64,000 nt of DNA from Octadecabacter antarcticus 307 (GCF_000155675.2 NC_020911.1:1726501-1790500); one strand, 5' to 3'; shown: positions 1-8,935, counted from the first letter of the stretch. Made by a program: numbers and translations. The notes: generated from the sequence alone by a model not told the origin.

Positions 1-310
1 TTTCCTGGTGGATTGCGGTGATGCCCACGTCGGCGGCGTCATTGGGTGAAATGAAGGATACAGGTTTACCGTCAATGCGGATGGTGCCGCCGTCAGTGCT
101 GTAAATGCCGGTAAGGATCTTGACGGTCGTGGATTTACCAGCACCGTTTTCACCGACAAGGGCAGTCACTTGACCGGGGTAAAGGTCCAGCTTTACCTCA
201 TCCAATGCTTTCACGCCCGGAAAGTTCTTGGTGATCATGTCCATCGACACGACAGGAGGCGCGAGCGAGGTCGTAGTTGGCGAACTGGCTGGCGCGGACT
301 GCGTCGTCAT
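1..310 (-). CDS. rhaT: Rhamnose ABC transporter ATP-binding protein, N-terminal part (runs off the left edge)
   Basis: Reading leftward from ATG at 308-310, about 103 codons are present before the window ends. A variable Ser/Thr/Pro-rich leader is followed by an ABC-ATPase core with the Walker A motif GENGAGKST and a GIYSTDGGTIRIDGKPV segment, typical of RbsA-type sugar ATPases with two fused nucleotide-binding halves of about 500 residues. Only the start of the first half is visible. It follows the periplasmic binding protein gene on the same strand at a distance of 78 bases, so it should energise uptake of the sugar that protein binds. The name rhaT follows the rhizobial rhaRSTPQ naming and the neighbouring rhaD and rhaI. 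The permease genes presumably lie outside the window. Confidence 0.85.
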   Translation of the reverse strand, partial: MTTQSAPASSPTTTSLAPPVVSMDMITKNFPGVKALDEVKLDLYPGQVTALVGENGAGKSTTVKILTGIYSTDGGTIRIDGKPVSFISPNDAADVGITAIHQE

Positions 311-345
311 TCGGAACCTCATCGGAGTTTAGGAAACAGGTGTTT

Positions 346-372
346 GGCCCGGCGCGCGTGGTGCGCCGGACC
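346..372 (-). promoter_or_regulatory. GC-rich hairpin between rhaS and rhaT
   Basis: Two 10-base arms (346-355 and 363-372) pair with one G-T mismatch around a 7-base loop. There is no following T-run, so it is not a canonical terminator. Stable hairpins directly after a binding-protein gene often protect the upstream message or partly stop transcription, giving more binding protein than ATPase. That role is inferred from position. Confidence 0.5.
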
Positions 373-388
373 GATCAGAGAGACGCGT

Positions 389-1384
389 TTAGAAAATCGA
401 CTTGAATTGTTCGATATTGCTGGCGTCGTAAACAAACGGATCAGCCATCGCGCCTTCCATGTTTTCGTCCAGAGTCAAACTGCCCATACGGCCCATTGGA
501 ACTTTACCACCCGCTGTAGCCTTTACACCATTCTGGCTCAACTCATAGGCCAGCATTGTTGCTGAATATCCTAGATCAATCGGGTTCCAGATTGCGAACG
601 ACTGCGAGGCACCAGATTCGATTGCACCGGCCATTTCAGACGGCAGGCCAAGGCCCGTGACGTTGACCTGACCAACTTTACCTGCATCCACCACAGCTTG
701 CGCTGCTGCAACGATACCAACAGACGTTGGCGCGATGATTGCATCAAGGTCAGGATAGGATTGCATCAGGCCTGTGGCCTCACGGTAGGATTTGTCAGCC
801 AGATCGTCTCCGTAGACCGTTGCGACAACCTCGATGCCAGGATAGTCGCCCATGACAGCCATCATTTCTTCCATCCAGATATTCTGGTTGGTCGATGTCG
901 TGGTCGCAGACAAAAGCGCCACTTCGCCGCCGTCTGGCAAATGATCTGCGGCCAGCTTGATAATCATGTTACCGATCAACGGGTTGGACGACGGGTTTAG
1001 ATGCAACTGGCGGCCTTCTGGCGCCACGCCGCTGTCCCAGCTGATAACCGTGATCCCGCGCTGCATCGCACGCTGCAATGCAGGCACAAGCGCGTCGGTG
1101 TCGTTCGCCGAAATCGCAATCGCATCGACCTGCTGCGCGATCAATGCGTTGATCACTTCGATCTGGCCCTCGGCGGTGGTGTCGGTCGGACCCGTATAAA
1201 TGATCTCAACATTGCCAAGCTCTGCGGCGGCTTCTTCGGCACCTTCAGCTGCGGCTTCAAAGAACCCGATGCCCAATGCCTTGACGACAATCGCTATGCG
1301 CACATTTTCTTGTGCAAACGCGGGTGAGCCAAGCATTGCGCCAACCAATGCTACGGATGTTGCTAGTTTCTTTAGTACACTCAT
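389..1384 (-). CDS. rhaS: Rhamnose ABC transporter substrate-binding protein
   Basis: 331 residues starting with a Sec signal peptide (MSVLKKLATSVALVGAMLG, cleavage expected after PAFA). The mature part has the periplasmic binding protein type I (ribose/LsrB-like) pattern: an N-terminal lobe beginning VRIAIVVKALGIGFFEAA, a QQVDAIAISANDTDAL stretch, and ITVISWDSG at the hinge. It should capture L-rhamnose in the periplasm and hand it to the RhaPQT membrane complex. It lies between the regulator rhaR and the ATPase gene on the same strand, opposite rhaD and rhaI, which gives the substrate assignment. An autoinducer-2 or other deoxy-sugar binder is the main alternative on fold alone. Confidence 0.85.
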   Translation of the reverse strand: MSVLKKLATSVALVGAMLGSPAFAQENVRIAIVVKALGIGFFEAAAEGAEEAAAELGNVEIIYTGPTDTTAEGQIEVINALIAQQVDAIAISANDTDALVPALQRAMQRGITVISWDSGVAPEGRQLHLNPSSNPLIGNMIIKLAADHLPDGGEVALLSATTTSTNQNIWMEEMMAVMGDYPGIEVVATVYGDDLADKSYREATGLMQSYPDLDAIIAPTSVGIVAAAQAVVDAGKVGQVNVTGLGLPSEMAGAIESGASQSFAIWNPIDLGYSATMLAYELSQNGVKATAGGKVPMGRMGSLTLDENMEGAMADPFVYDASNIEQFKSIF

Positions 1385-1409
1385 GGTTTCCTCCCTGGAG
1401 TGGTTTCAT

Positions 1410-2222
1410 TCAGGCTGGCAGTTGCGCCATCCCGTCTTTCTGCGCAGCACCTTTCGGCACCACGATCAGTGTCACATCAGCTCGTTCCAGCATGGCCGCA
1501 GTGCGGTCATCAATGCCGTCATCGGTGATGATTGTGTCAATCCGTTCAAGCGGACACAGGATCAAACTTGAACGATTTGCGAATTTACTACTGTCGACCA
1601 GAACGATCAGTTCTTCGGCCTGCCCGATTAGTTTTTCTTCGGCTTGGACCAGCAGCGGGTCTTGTTCCATCAATCCCAATGGCCCAATACCCTGCGCGCC
1701 CATGAACATGCGCTTGGCGTAGAAATTGCGCGTCACATCATTGTCAAACGGCGACAGGATAATGTTCTGTTCGCGGTAGATGATTCCACCAGACAGCATC
1801 ACCGTGTTGCGTGTGTTTTTCAGCAAGTGTTCGGCAATCGGAAACGAGTTGGTAAACACCTGCATACGGCGTGACGCGAGCGGGTGCACCATTTGGAACG
1901 TCGTGGTGCCGCCATTGATGATGATCGGTTCACCGTCGTCGCATAGATCAACTGCAGCGGCGGCAATCGCCTGTTTTTCGGCGCTGTTCATCGTTTCATT
2001 TACTGAAAACGGGCGTCCCGCAAGCCCAACGAAAGGCGCTGTTTTTAGCGCTTCCGCACCGCCGCGCACCCGCCGCAGTCGCTTTTGTTCATCAAGGGTG
2101 TTGATGTCACGGCGCACCGTCGCCTCGGAAGCACCGGTCAAGGCGCATAAATCAACGACCGTGACCAATGACCGGTCTTGGACGGCGGATAGGATAACGC
2201 GGTGACGGTCTTTCTCGTGCAT
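1410..2222 (-). CDS. rhaR: DeoR-family transcriptional regulator of rhamnose catabolism
   Basis: The protein has an N-terminal DeoR winged helix (LVTVVDLCALTGASEATVRR) and the C-terminal DeoRC sugar-phosphate sensor domain. I prefer the ATG at 2220-2222 (270 residues) because AAAGGG sits at a good distance upstream. A GTG at 2262-2264 would add 14 residues. DeoR regulators usually repress until a phosphorylated sugar intermediate binds, and here it would control the divergent rhaD-rhaI genes and its own rhaS-rhaT side. In rhizobia the rhamnose locus regulator RhaR is also of the DeoR type. The repeated TCAATCAT boxes in the 2223-2408 interval are its likely operators. Confidence 0.85.
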   Translation of the reverse strand: MHEKDRHRVILSAVQDRSLVTVVDLCALTGASEATVRRDINTLDEQKRLRRVRGGAEALKTAPFVGLAGRPFSVNETMNSAEKQAIAAAAVDLCDDGEPIIINGGTTTFQMVHPLASRRMQVFTNSFPIAEHLLKNTRNTVMLSGGIIYREQNIILSPFDNDVTRNFYAKRMFMGAQGIGPLGLMEQDPLLVQAEEKLIGQAEELIVLVDSSKFANRSSLILCPLERIDTIITDDGIDDRTAAMLERADVTLIVVPKGAAQKDGMAQLPA

Positions 2223-2270
2223 TCGATGCCCTTTCGATTGACCTAAGTTGGATTGAGTCGTCACTACCTG

Positions 2271-2339
2271 TCAATCATTATTTATCAACTTCAATCATTC
2301 TGCATTGCAGCATGATTGCTTATGATTGAAATTGATTGA
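2271..2339. promoter_or_regulatory. Candidate RhaR operator cluster between divergent rhaR and rhaD
   Basis: TCAATCATT occurs at 2271-2279 and again at 2291-2299. The inverse orientation ATGATTG occurs at 2312-2318, ATGATTGA at 2322-2329 and a variant TTGATTGA at 2332-2339. Five boxes in facing orientations lie in one 69-base stretch between a DeoR regulator and its divergent target operon. DeoR proteins bind such repeated boxes. Binding here is inferred. Confidence 0.65.
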
Positions 2340-2408
2340 CTTGGTTCTTCCCACTCGTCAGCTTGAACGCAATCAGATCGATTTAACCCGCCGCCCATGG
2401 AGACAGAC

Positions 2409-4511
2409 ATGACCTCTTCCCAAATCAGCCAACGCCTTGAAAATAAATGGGATGTGGCGCATGCCGAAAAGATGAGCGAGCCTGAAAAGCTGCTCTATCG
2501 TTCGAACCTTTTGGGGTCGGACAAGAGAATCACAAACTATGGCGGCGGCAACACATCCGCCAAGGTGACGCAAAAAGATCCGCTTACGGGTGACATGGTT
2601 GACGTGTTGTGGGTCAAAGGCTCTGGTGGGGATGTGGGATCAATCAAGATGGACGGGTTTTCCACGCTTTATATGGATAAGTTGAACGCGCTGCGCGGAA
2701 TTTATCGAGGTGTCGAGTTTGAGGACGAGATGGTGGCCTATCTGCCCCATTGCACGTTCAATCTGAACCCGCGCGCCGCCTCTATCGACACACCGTTACA
2801 TGCCTATGTGCCACAAAAACACGTAGATCACATGCATCCTGATGCGATAATCGCGATTGCGGCCGCCAAGGACAGCACAAAGCTGGCGCAGCAGATCTTT
2901 GGCGACAGCATCGGCTGGTTGCCGTGGAAAAAGCCCGGTTATGAACTGGGGCTTTGGCTGGCGGACTTCTGTGCCAGGAACCCCGACGCCAAAGGTGTTG
3001 TGCTGGAAAGCCACGGGTTGTTCACATGGGCCGATGACGCGCAGGACTGTTATGACCTGACGCTTGAAATCATCCAGACCGCGATGGACTGGTTCGCAGA
3101 TCAAACTACTGGGCAAGACGTCTTTGGTGGCGCGGTCCATAAATCCTTGCACGCAGATCAGCGTCGCGCGACCGCATCCCGTCTGATGCCCGCCATTCGC
3201 GGCATGGTGTCTGGTGAACATCATATGGTCGGCCATTTTACCGATAGCGACGCAGTTTTGGAATTCGTGAATTCCAAGGATATGGAGCGCCTTGCCGCAC
3301 TCGGCACATCCTGTCCCGACCATTTCTTGCGTACGAAAATCCGGCCCTTGGTTGTGGATTTCGATCCGGCAAGCCCGGACGTCAATGCGACGCTTGCAGG
3401 GCTTGAGGCTGCTGTTGCCGAATACCGCATTGGCTATCAAGCCTATTATGATCGCTGCAAAAAGGACGACAGTCCTTCAATTCGTGATCCCAATGCGGTC
3501 GTCTATCTAATCCCCGGCGTTGGGATGATCACATTTGCCAAAGACAAAGCCACGGCACGGATTTCGGGTGAATTTTATGTCAACGCGATTAACGTGATGC
3601 GCGGTGCGGATGCAGTGTCGGAATACCAAGGTCTGCCTGAACAAGAGGCCTTTGACATTGAATATTGGCTCCTCGAAGAGGCCAAGCTGCAGCGCATGCC
3701 TGCCCTCAAATCCATGGCAGGGCGTGTGGCACTGGTCACGGGCGGCGCGGGCGGCATTGGCGCAGCCACGGCGGAACGTTATTTGCGCGAAGGGGCCTGC
3801 GTCATGCTGGCCGATATTGACGATGCGGCTCTGGCAGACACGTCTGCAAAGCTTACCGAGCGGTATTCAGCGGACGTTGTGCGCACTGTGAACATGAACG
3901 TTACGTCGGAGGATGCAGTGGCCGCAGCCTATAGCAATATCGCGGCGGAATTTGGTGGCATCGATATTCTGGTATCCAATGCTGGCATCGCCAGTTCAGC
4001 ACCGATTGAAGATACAACGCTTGAGATGTGGAACAAGAACATAGCGATCTTATCGACGGGCTATTTCCTTGTCAGCCGCGAGGCGTTCAAACTGTTTAAG
4101 GAGCAAGGCATTGGCGGCGCTGTGGTTTTCGTGGCATCCAAGAACGGCCTAGCTGCGTCGCCAAACGCGTCGGCCTATTGCACGGCAAAGGCGTCCGAAA
4201 TTCACCTCGCACGTTGCCTTGCACTTGAAGGCGCGCCAATGGGTGTTCGCGTAAACGTTGTGAACCCTGACGCGGTCCTAAAGGGCAGCAAAATCTGGCA
4301 GGGCGAATGGCTCGATCAGCGCGCAGGCACCTATGGCACCGACAAAGACGGGTTGGAGGCCATGTATCGCGAGCGCTCAATGCTCAAACGTTCCGTGTTA
4401 CCCGAAGACGTCGCAGAGGCTGCTTATTTTCTAGCATCCGATTTATCGTCTAAATCCACCGGTAACATCATCAATGTCGACGCGGGCAACGTTCAAGCGT
4501 TTACACGGTAA
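2409..4511 (+). CDS. rhaD: Bifunctional rhamnulose-1-phosphate aldolase / short-chain dehydrogenase
   Basis: About 700 residues with two fused enzymes. The N-terminal 400 residues are a class II (zinc) aldolase: DHMHPDAIIAIAAAKD carries metal-binding histidines and LESHGLFTW a further one. The C-terminal part is a short-chain dehydrogenase with the NAD-binding GGAGGIG motif and the YCTAKAS catalytic Tyr-x-x-x-Lys. The aldolase cleaves L-rhamnulose-1-phosphate to dihydroxyacetone phosphate and L-lactaldehyde, and the dehydrogenase presumably oxidises the lactaldehyde. An in-frame ATG at 2397 exists, but GGAGA lies between it and the ATG at 2409, so I choose 2409. It is 11 bases upstream of rhaI in one operon, divergent from rhaR. 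Confidence 0.92.
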   Translation: MTSSQISQRLENKWDVAHAEKMSEPEKLLYRSNLLGSDKRITNYGGGNTSAKVTQKDPLTGDMVDVLWVKGSGGDVGSIKMDGFSTLYMDKLNALRGIYRGVEFEDEMVAYLPHCTFNLNPRAASIDTPLHAYVPQKHVDHMHPDAIIAIAAAKDSTKLAQQIFGDSIGWLPWKKPGYELGLWLADFCARNPDAKGVVLESHGLFTWADDAQDCYDLTLEIIQTAMDWFADQTTGQDVFGGAVHKSLHADQRRATASRLMPAIRGMVSGEHHMVGHFTDSDAVLEFVNSKDMERLAALGTSCPDHFLRTKIRPLVVDFDPASPDVNATLAGLEAAVAEYRIGYQAYYDRCKKDDSPSIRDPNAVVYLIPGVGMITFAKDKATARISGEFYVNAINVMRGADAVSEYQGLPEQEAFDIEYWLLEEAKLQRMPALKSMAGRVALVTGGAGGIGAATAERYLREGACVMLADIDDAALADTSAKLTERYSADVVRTVNMNVTSEDAVAAAYSNIAAEFGGIDILVSNAGIASSAPIEDTTLEMWNKNIAILSTGYFLVSREAFKLFKEQGIGGAVVFVASKNGLAASPNASAYCTAKASEIHLARCLALEGAPMGVRVNVVNPDAVLKGSKIWQGEWLDQRAGTYGTDKDGLEAMYRERSMLKRSVLPEDVAEAAYFLASDLSSKSTGNIINVDAGNVQAFTR

Positions 4512-4522
4512 GGACCAGAACA

Positions 4523-5797
4523 ATGATCAATTCAGATGTAATCACGAAATCCAATGACGCTGCGAAAGCCAATCTTGATGCGGACTATGATGCCTTGGGC
4601 GAACACCTTGATCGTCGTGGAGTCGATATTGCCCAGATTAAGACCAAGGTCGCCAAATATGGTGTCGCCGTGCCAAGCTGGGGCGTTGGAACAGGCGGAA
4701 CGCGTTTTGCACGCTTCCCTGGTGCGGGTGAACCACGGGGCATTTTTGATAAGCTCAGCGATTGCGGTTTGATCCAACAGTTAACCCGTGCGACGCCGTC
4801 CGTGTCGCTGCATATCCCATGGGACGCACAGCCAGCCGCAGATTTGAACAGTAAAGCGCAAGAAGTCGGGCTGACGTTCGATGCGATAAATTCCAACACG
4901 TTCCAAGATCAGCCAGATCAAGAACACAGCTACAAGTTTGGCTCACTAGCGCACACTGACGCGGCCACACGCCAACAGGCGGTGGATCACAACATTGCCT
5001 GCATTGAATTAGGCGCACAGATTGGATCAAAGGCGCTGACAATCTGGGTTGGGGACGGGTCCAATTTCCCCGGTCAGACAAATTTCACCAAGCAATTTGA
5101 ACGCTATCTAGATGCTGCTAAACTGGTCTACGGCGCACTTCCTGATGATTGGACGCTGCTGACCGAACATAAAATGTATGAACCCGCATTCTATTCCACA
5201 GTTGTGCAGGATTGGGGCACCAACTTGCTGATCGCGCAACAGATGGGCGACAAAGCAAAGTGTCTCGTGGATCTTGGCCACCACGCACCAAATGTGAATA
5301 TCGAGATGATCGTTGCGAGGCTGACGCAGTTCGGCAAACTGGGTGGTTTCCACTTCAATGATAGTAAATACGGTGACGATGATTTGGACACCGGCAGCAT
5401 CGATCCTTATCGGTTGTTCCTTGTCTTCAACGAACTGGTTGAGGCTGAAACCGATACCGATTTTAACCCGATGCACATGTTGGACCAAAGCCACAACGTC
5501 ACCGATCCAATTGAAAGCCTGATGGTTTCTGCGACCGAAGTACAACGTGCCTATGCACAAGCGTTGTTGGTGGATCGCGCCTCGTTGGTGGGTTTTCAGA
5601 ATGACAATGATGCGCTGATGGCCACGACAACCCTTAAGCACGGGTTTCGAACGGATGTTGAACCAATATTGGCAATGGCTCGGTTGGAAAACGGTGGAGC
5701 CATTGATCCCGTTTCGACCTACCGCGCATCTGGTTACCGCTCCCGCGTTGCGGCTGAACGGCCGGCTGTCAGCGCCGGAGGCGGTGGAATTGTCTGA
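4523..5797 (+). CDS. rhaI: L-rhamnose isomerase (RhaI type)
   Basis: 424 residues of the xylose-isomerase-like TIM-barrel family. Metal ligands are visible in LLTEHKMYEP, LVDLGHHAPN and GGFHFNDSKYGDDDLD. It converts L-rhamnose to L-rhamnulose. This is the RhaI class found with the fused rhaD in rhizobia and roseobacters, unrelated in detail to enterobacterial RhaA. It starts 11 bases after rhaD and is full length. A kinase for rhamnulose (rhaK) would be expected nearby but is not in this window. The DNA directly downstream is disrupted, so it may lie on the unseen left side. Confidence 0.92.
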   Translation: MINSDVITKSNDAAKANLDADYDALGEHLDRRGVDIAQIKTKVAKYGVAVPSWGVGTGGTRFARFPGAGEPRGIFDKLSDCGLIQQLTRATPSVSLHIPWDAQPAADLNSKAQEVGLTFDAINSNTFQDQPDQEHSYKFGSLAHTDAATRQQAVDHNIACIELGAQIGSKALTIWVGDGSNFPGQTNFTKQFERYLDAAKLVYGALPDDWTLLTEHKMYEPAFYSTVVQDWGTNLLIAQQMGDKAKCLVDLGHHAPNVNIEMIVARLTQFGKLGGFHFNDSKYGDDDLDTGSIDPYRLFLVFNELVEAETDTDFNPMHMLDQSHNVTDPIESLMVSATEVQRAYAQALLVDRASLVGFQNDNDALMATTTLKHGFRTDVEPILAMARLENGGAIDPVSTYRASGYRSRVAAERPAVSAGGGGIV

Positions 5798-5856
5798 CAT
5801 GATAGAGCCGATCAAGAATGAGGTCGACGTTGGCTCATTGATGCGCATAGCTAAAA

Positions 5857-5925
5857 GGAAAGTCCACTTTCCGCTGAAAACGGGCCTCAACTTTAGAGCC
5901 TTCGCAGACAGCTTTGTCTGCGAAG
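5857..5925. promoter_or_regulatory. Two perfect inverted repeats downstream of rhaI
   Basis: GGAAAGT-CC-ACTTTCC spans 5857-5872. CTTCGCAGACA (5900-5910) pairs perfectly with TGTCTGCGAAG (5915-5925) around a GCTT tetraloop. The second is a strong 11-bp stem suited to ending or stabilising the rhaDI transcript, but only a weak T-rich stretch follows. Confidence 0.45.
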
Positions 5926-5992
5926 CAGATATTGGTTTATTCCACAGCGAAGGTCTGTTTTGAATCCAACTGGCGGTCTCAAATTCGTCCGT

Positions 5993-6047
5993 CACTTGAA
6001 GCGTTGCGCCTGGCCATGCAGTATGGCTGCGGCGAGTTTGATTAAGG
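5993..6047 (+). repeat. 55-bp repeat, copy A (second copy at 35167-35221)
   Basis: This 55-base stretch matches 35167-35221 with three mismatches. Read in frame it would encode the end of a protein, A-L-R-L-A-M-Q-Y-G-C-G-E-F-D, followed by TAA, and the stop overlaps an AAGGG ribosome site for the next gene. Both copies sit immediately before a different hypothetical gene. It looks like the conserved tail of a gene once coupled to its downstream neighbour. Confidence 0.7.
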
Positions 6048-6056
6048 GATGTGCCG

Positions 6057-6587
6057 ATGATCGTTATTCGACCAGACGGAGCGCATGAGGAACCGGAAGA
6101 TGATGTGGCACTGGTCCTGATCAAAACAGGTGGTGGCGCGTTAAACTTGGACCAGCCCTCACCACCATTTTCGATCATCAAATTGATTGAAAATCTGGCA
6201 GGCGACATTGCCCGCCTTGGTCCCTCTCGGGCAGAACCTGATAAATTGGATAGAGTTAAAGAAAGACTGTTTGAAGGTCAGATCAAGCAGAACCTCGTTG
6301 CTGGTCGAACGGTATCTTGGCGGCCCCGTGCCAAGCTTGAACAGGAGCTGCTTGATCGGCTCTTCCGCACGGATGGCGGCACCAAAAATATCTATGTCCA
6401 AGTAGAAGAGATTTGGAAGCACTGCTTGGATGAAATCAAACAGATTGAAGTGCACCAGCCCGCTCTTTCGGAGGAAGAGCGGGCGGCACGTGGGCTTGCT
6501 GAGGTTCGACAGGGAAGACTGCCCAAGGGGTGCAATCCACTTTTTTTGAGTCGGCGCTCAGAGGTCCCAGATCCGGGAGAGCCATGA
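6057..6587 (+). CDS. Hypothetical protein
   Basis: About 176 residues from ATG at 6057; a GTG at 6051 is an alternative. AAGGG lies 8 bases upstream, overlapping the stop of the repeated tail described at 5993-6047. The protein is mostly charged and helical (DKLDRVKERLFEGQIK, YVQVEEIWKHCLDEIKQ) with no signal peptide or membrane segment. I recognise no family. The right flank is cut about 120 bases later by an IS5-family element. Codon use looks ordinary for this genome, so it may be a real accessory gene from a lost mobile element. Confidence 0.5.
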   Translation: MIVIRPDGAHEEPEDDVALVLIKTGGGALNLDQPSPPFSIIKLIENLAGDIARLGPSRAEPDKLDRVKERLFEGQIKQNLVAGRTVSWRPRAKLEQELLDRLFRTDGGTKNIYVQVEEIWKHCLDEIKQIEVHQPALSEEERAARGLAEVRQGRLPKGCNPLFLSRRSEVPDPGEP

Positions 6588-6704
6588 CAATACAAGAATG
6601 TGGGTCCAGAGTGGGTCATGTTCCAGCTCCGATTTAGAAAGGTTCTTGAAATTGTTGAGGACACAAAGCGATCGGCGTTCAAACAGTCACGTATTTTGGT
6701 CTCA

Positions 6705-7635
6705 GAGCCCGATTTAAAACTAGTTGAGTGAGTTCAGTAAGTTGTAATTCTATTCGGTTATGAAGCTGAATGGAGATCTCAATGGCCTGGACTGAGCTCA
6801 CCCGTCGCCAACATGATCGAAAAAGCGATAAGTACGCAAGTGATATGACAGACGCAGAATGGGCGTTGATAGCGCCTTTGATGCCGCCGCCCAAGGGAAC
6901 AGGCCGGCCTCGTACGACATGTTTGCGCGACGTATTCGACGCGATCCTCTACATTGCAACGACCGGATGCCAGTGGCGCATGTTGCCCAACGACTTCCCG
7001 CCAGTTTCGACTGTGCGGAGTTATTTTTACGCGTGGCGCGATGATGGCTTTCTGGATGAGATGAACCGTAAGCTGGTGGAAGTCGCGCGTTTGGCCGAGG
7101 GCCGTAAGGCCCAGCCAACCGCCGGGATCATAGATAGTCAGAGCGTAAAAACAACTGAAAGTGGTGAAGTTAGAGGGTACGATGCGGGAAAACGGATCAA
7201 AGGACGCAAGCGCCATATCGTCACCGACACGGTCGGATTGTTGGTGGGCCTTGTGGTTCACAGCGCCGGAATTCAGGATCGGGATGGCGCGCCCGATGTG
7301 TTGAAATCTATCGTCTCGCGTTATCCACCATTGCGGCATGTATTTGCAGACGGCGGATATGCAGGGCCCAAACTGCGGGACGCGCTGAAGGACCTTGGCC
7401 GATGGACCGTCCAGATCATCAAACGTTCCGATACCACAGAGGGCTTTGAAGTGCTGCCGCGCCGGTGGGTCGTCGAACGCACCTTCGCCTGGCTGAACCG
7501 ATGTCGCCGCCTATCAAAAGATTGGGAAAAATCTATCGCAAGCGCAGAGGCTTGGATCCTCATCGCACACATTAGACGCGTCACACGACATCTCACAAGG
7601 ATCTGAAATCGCTCAAATAGTTTTGAATCAGACTC
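6705..7635 (+). mobile_element. IS5-family insertion sequence, complete
   Basis: Terminal inverted repeats are clear: the left end starts GAGCCCGATTTAAAACTAG at 6705, and the right end, reversed, reads GAGTCTGATTCAAAACTAT ending at 7635. About 24 of the first 33 bases match. The element is 931 bp with one transposase gene. The flanks are TCA on the left and TAA on the right, so a TNA target duplication is possible but not identical. Confidence 0.88.
6782..7606 (+). CDS. IS5-family transposase
   Basis: 274 residues from ATG at 6782, chosen because GGAG lies just upstream; an ATG at 6770 adds four residues. N-terminal DUF4096-like region (MTDAEWALIAPLMPPP), then a DDE core: IIDSQSVKTT holds the first Asp, VFADGGYAG the second, and RRWVVERTFAWLNRCRRL the Glu of the Y-2-R-3-E-6-K signature. 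The frame is open across the whole core, unlike IS427-type relatives that need a frameshift, so the transposase may be active. It is carried by the inverted repeats at 6705 and 7635. Confidence 0.92.
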   Translation: MAWTELTRRQHDRKSDKYASDMTDAEWALIAPLMPPPKGTGRPRTTCLRDVFDAILYIATTGCQWRMLPNDFPPVSTVRSYFYAWRDDGFLDEMNRKLVEVARLAEGRKAQPTAGIIDSQSVKTTESGEVRGYDAGKRIKGRKRHIVTDTVGLLVGLVVHSAGIQDRDGAPDVLKSIVSRYPPLRHVFADGGYAGPKLRDALKDLGRWTVQIIKRSDTTEGFEVLPRRWVVERTFAWLNRCRRLSKDWEKSIASAEAWILIAHIRRVTRHLTRI

Positions 7636-7974
7636 TAAGGGCTCCAACTTGCAGTTCTCCGCTCTGCAGCATCGTGGCCTTCCATCGAATGCGCTTGGTC
7701 ACTCACCGCCCATATCGGCCATTCAACCATACTAGACAATGCTGCGGCGCGGCCCGTCATTGCAGCCATTCGTGTAGAGCGCAGCATTTAATCAGGATCA
7801 ACCGTCGGTGTGCGGACAGACCGAAATTTCCCTCCTCGAGCCATTTCGGTCGGGTTTTACCATTCTGTCTTAATTCGTGCGAGACTGGTCGCATCTTCTC
7901 GCGATTGGGAATCAAACCGCAGCTACGCCTGATATGCGCCCAAGACTCAAACACCGATTAAAAGGAAGCTTGCC
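7636..7974. other. Intergenic stretch with a dispersed-repeat copy
   Basis: No credible coding frame. At 7751-7789 lies a copy of the genome-dispersed element that reads roughly GCCCGTCATTGCAGCCATTC followed by a GCAGAGCGCAGCATTT-like end; other copies are listed in the findings. AAAGGAAG just before 7975 serves the next gene. Confidence 0.6.
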
Positions 7975-8718
7975 ATGATCCTCTATCCAATGATTGAACT
8001 GCTTGATGGCCGATGTGTTAGCCTATTTCGCGGTCGTACTGAGGAGCCCCAGATCTGGCACCTCGATCCAGTAGAAAAAGCGAAGAGTTTCGTCGAAGCT
8101 GGCGCGAAATGGCTACATATCACTGATTTTGATGCTATGTCAGGCGATGAACGCAACGCAGATCTCATCCGCGAGATCATCCTTACGGCAGGCATTCAAG
8201 TGCAATTGGGTGGTGGCTTTCGAAGCTTGGAACGCATCGCTTACTGGATCGACCAAGGTGTCGGGCGCATCGTTGTCGGCACTCTGGCCTTGCTTCAGTC
8301 CGATATCGTTAAAGAGGCAGCAAAGCTTTTCCCCGATCAGATCGTGCTCGCGGTTGATGTCTATGAGGGGGTCGTAGTTAGCGATGGTTGGCGAGAGAAA
8401 AGTTCCTTTACGCCTTCAGCATTCCTCAAAGCATTTGAAAACGTTCCCTTTGCGGCGATCATCGTGACCGATATTGATGCAGACATTGGTGATGCCGAGG
8501 ACAGTGTTGCCTTGATCACGCAACTCGCTAGCGAAACGCGGACACCGGTGATCGCAAGGGGACTGGCGCGAACGCTTGATGACCTGTCGCGACTGGAATA
8601 CATGCCGTTTGTCTCAGGGGTCTTAATTGGGCGCGCCTTGTTTGATCGGAGCATCGATATCGAGGCTGCGATGGAGATTTTCAAACCCAATGGAGAGGGT
8701 CGGGCGAAATTCATCTGA
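7975..8718 (+). CDS. HisA-family isomerase paralogue
   Basis: 247 residues of the HisA/HisF (beta-alpha)8 barrel family, preceded by AAAGGAAG. HisA isomerises ProFAR to PRFAR in histidine synthesis. The fold marks are present: VQLGGGFRS and RIVVGT phosphate-binding loops, AVDVYEG with the second catalytic Asp, and GVLIGRALF. At the position where HisA normally has its first catalytic Asp (P-A-L/I-D-L/I-x-x-G) this protein has PMIELLDG, that is Glu. It is not next to other his genes. It resembles a second HisA copy seen in Rhodobacterales, so it may be a paralogue with shifted activity rather than the main HisA. Isolated between an IS and gene fragments. Confidence 0.75.
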   Translation: MILYPMIELLDGRCVSLFRGRTEEPQIWHLDPVEKAKSFVEAGAKWLHITDFDAMSGDERNADLIREIILTAGIQVQLGGGFRSLERIAYWIDQGVGRIVVGTLALLQSDIVKEAAKLFPDQIVLAVDVYEGVVVSDGWREKSSFTPSAFLKAFENVPFAAIIVTDIDADIGDAEDSVALITQLASETRTPVIARGLARTLDDLSRLEYMPFVSGVLIGRALFDRSIDIEAAMEIFKPNGEGRAKFI

Positions 8719-8935
8719 GATGATTTTGGCGGCTTGACGACTCGTTGAGCGATCAGCTTTTATAGGTTTAAAATCCCAATGGATGAGCTGTTTTTCCTGC
8801 CGAAAACGGCCCAAAGCACTGCGTTGAGGTATACGAACTCTACCTACGCAATCACCTCAAAGCTTGAGTTCTTAGCGGTGGTTATCCGCGAAGAATGTAT
8901 CAAAAGCGATGCCGCGTTTACTGAGTGCAACTTTC

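Noticed and set aside
5108..6208. 366-codon frame antisense to rhaI
   Set aside because: Covers a certain gene on the other strand; nothing recognisable.
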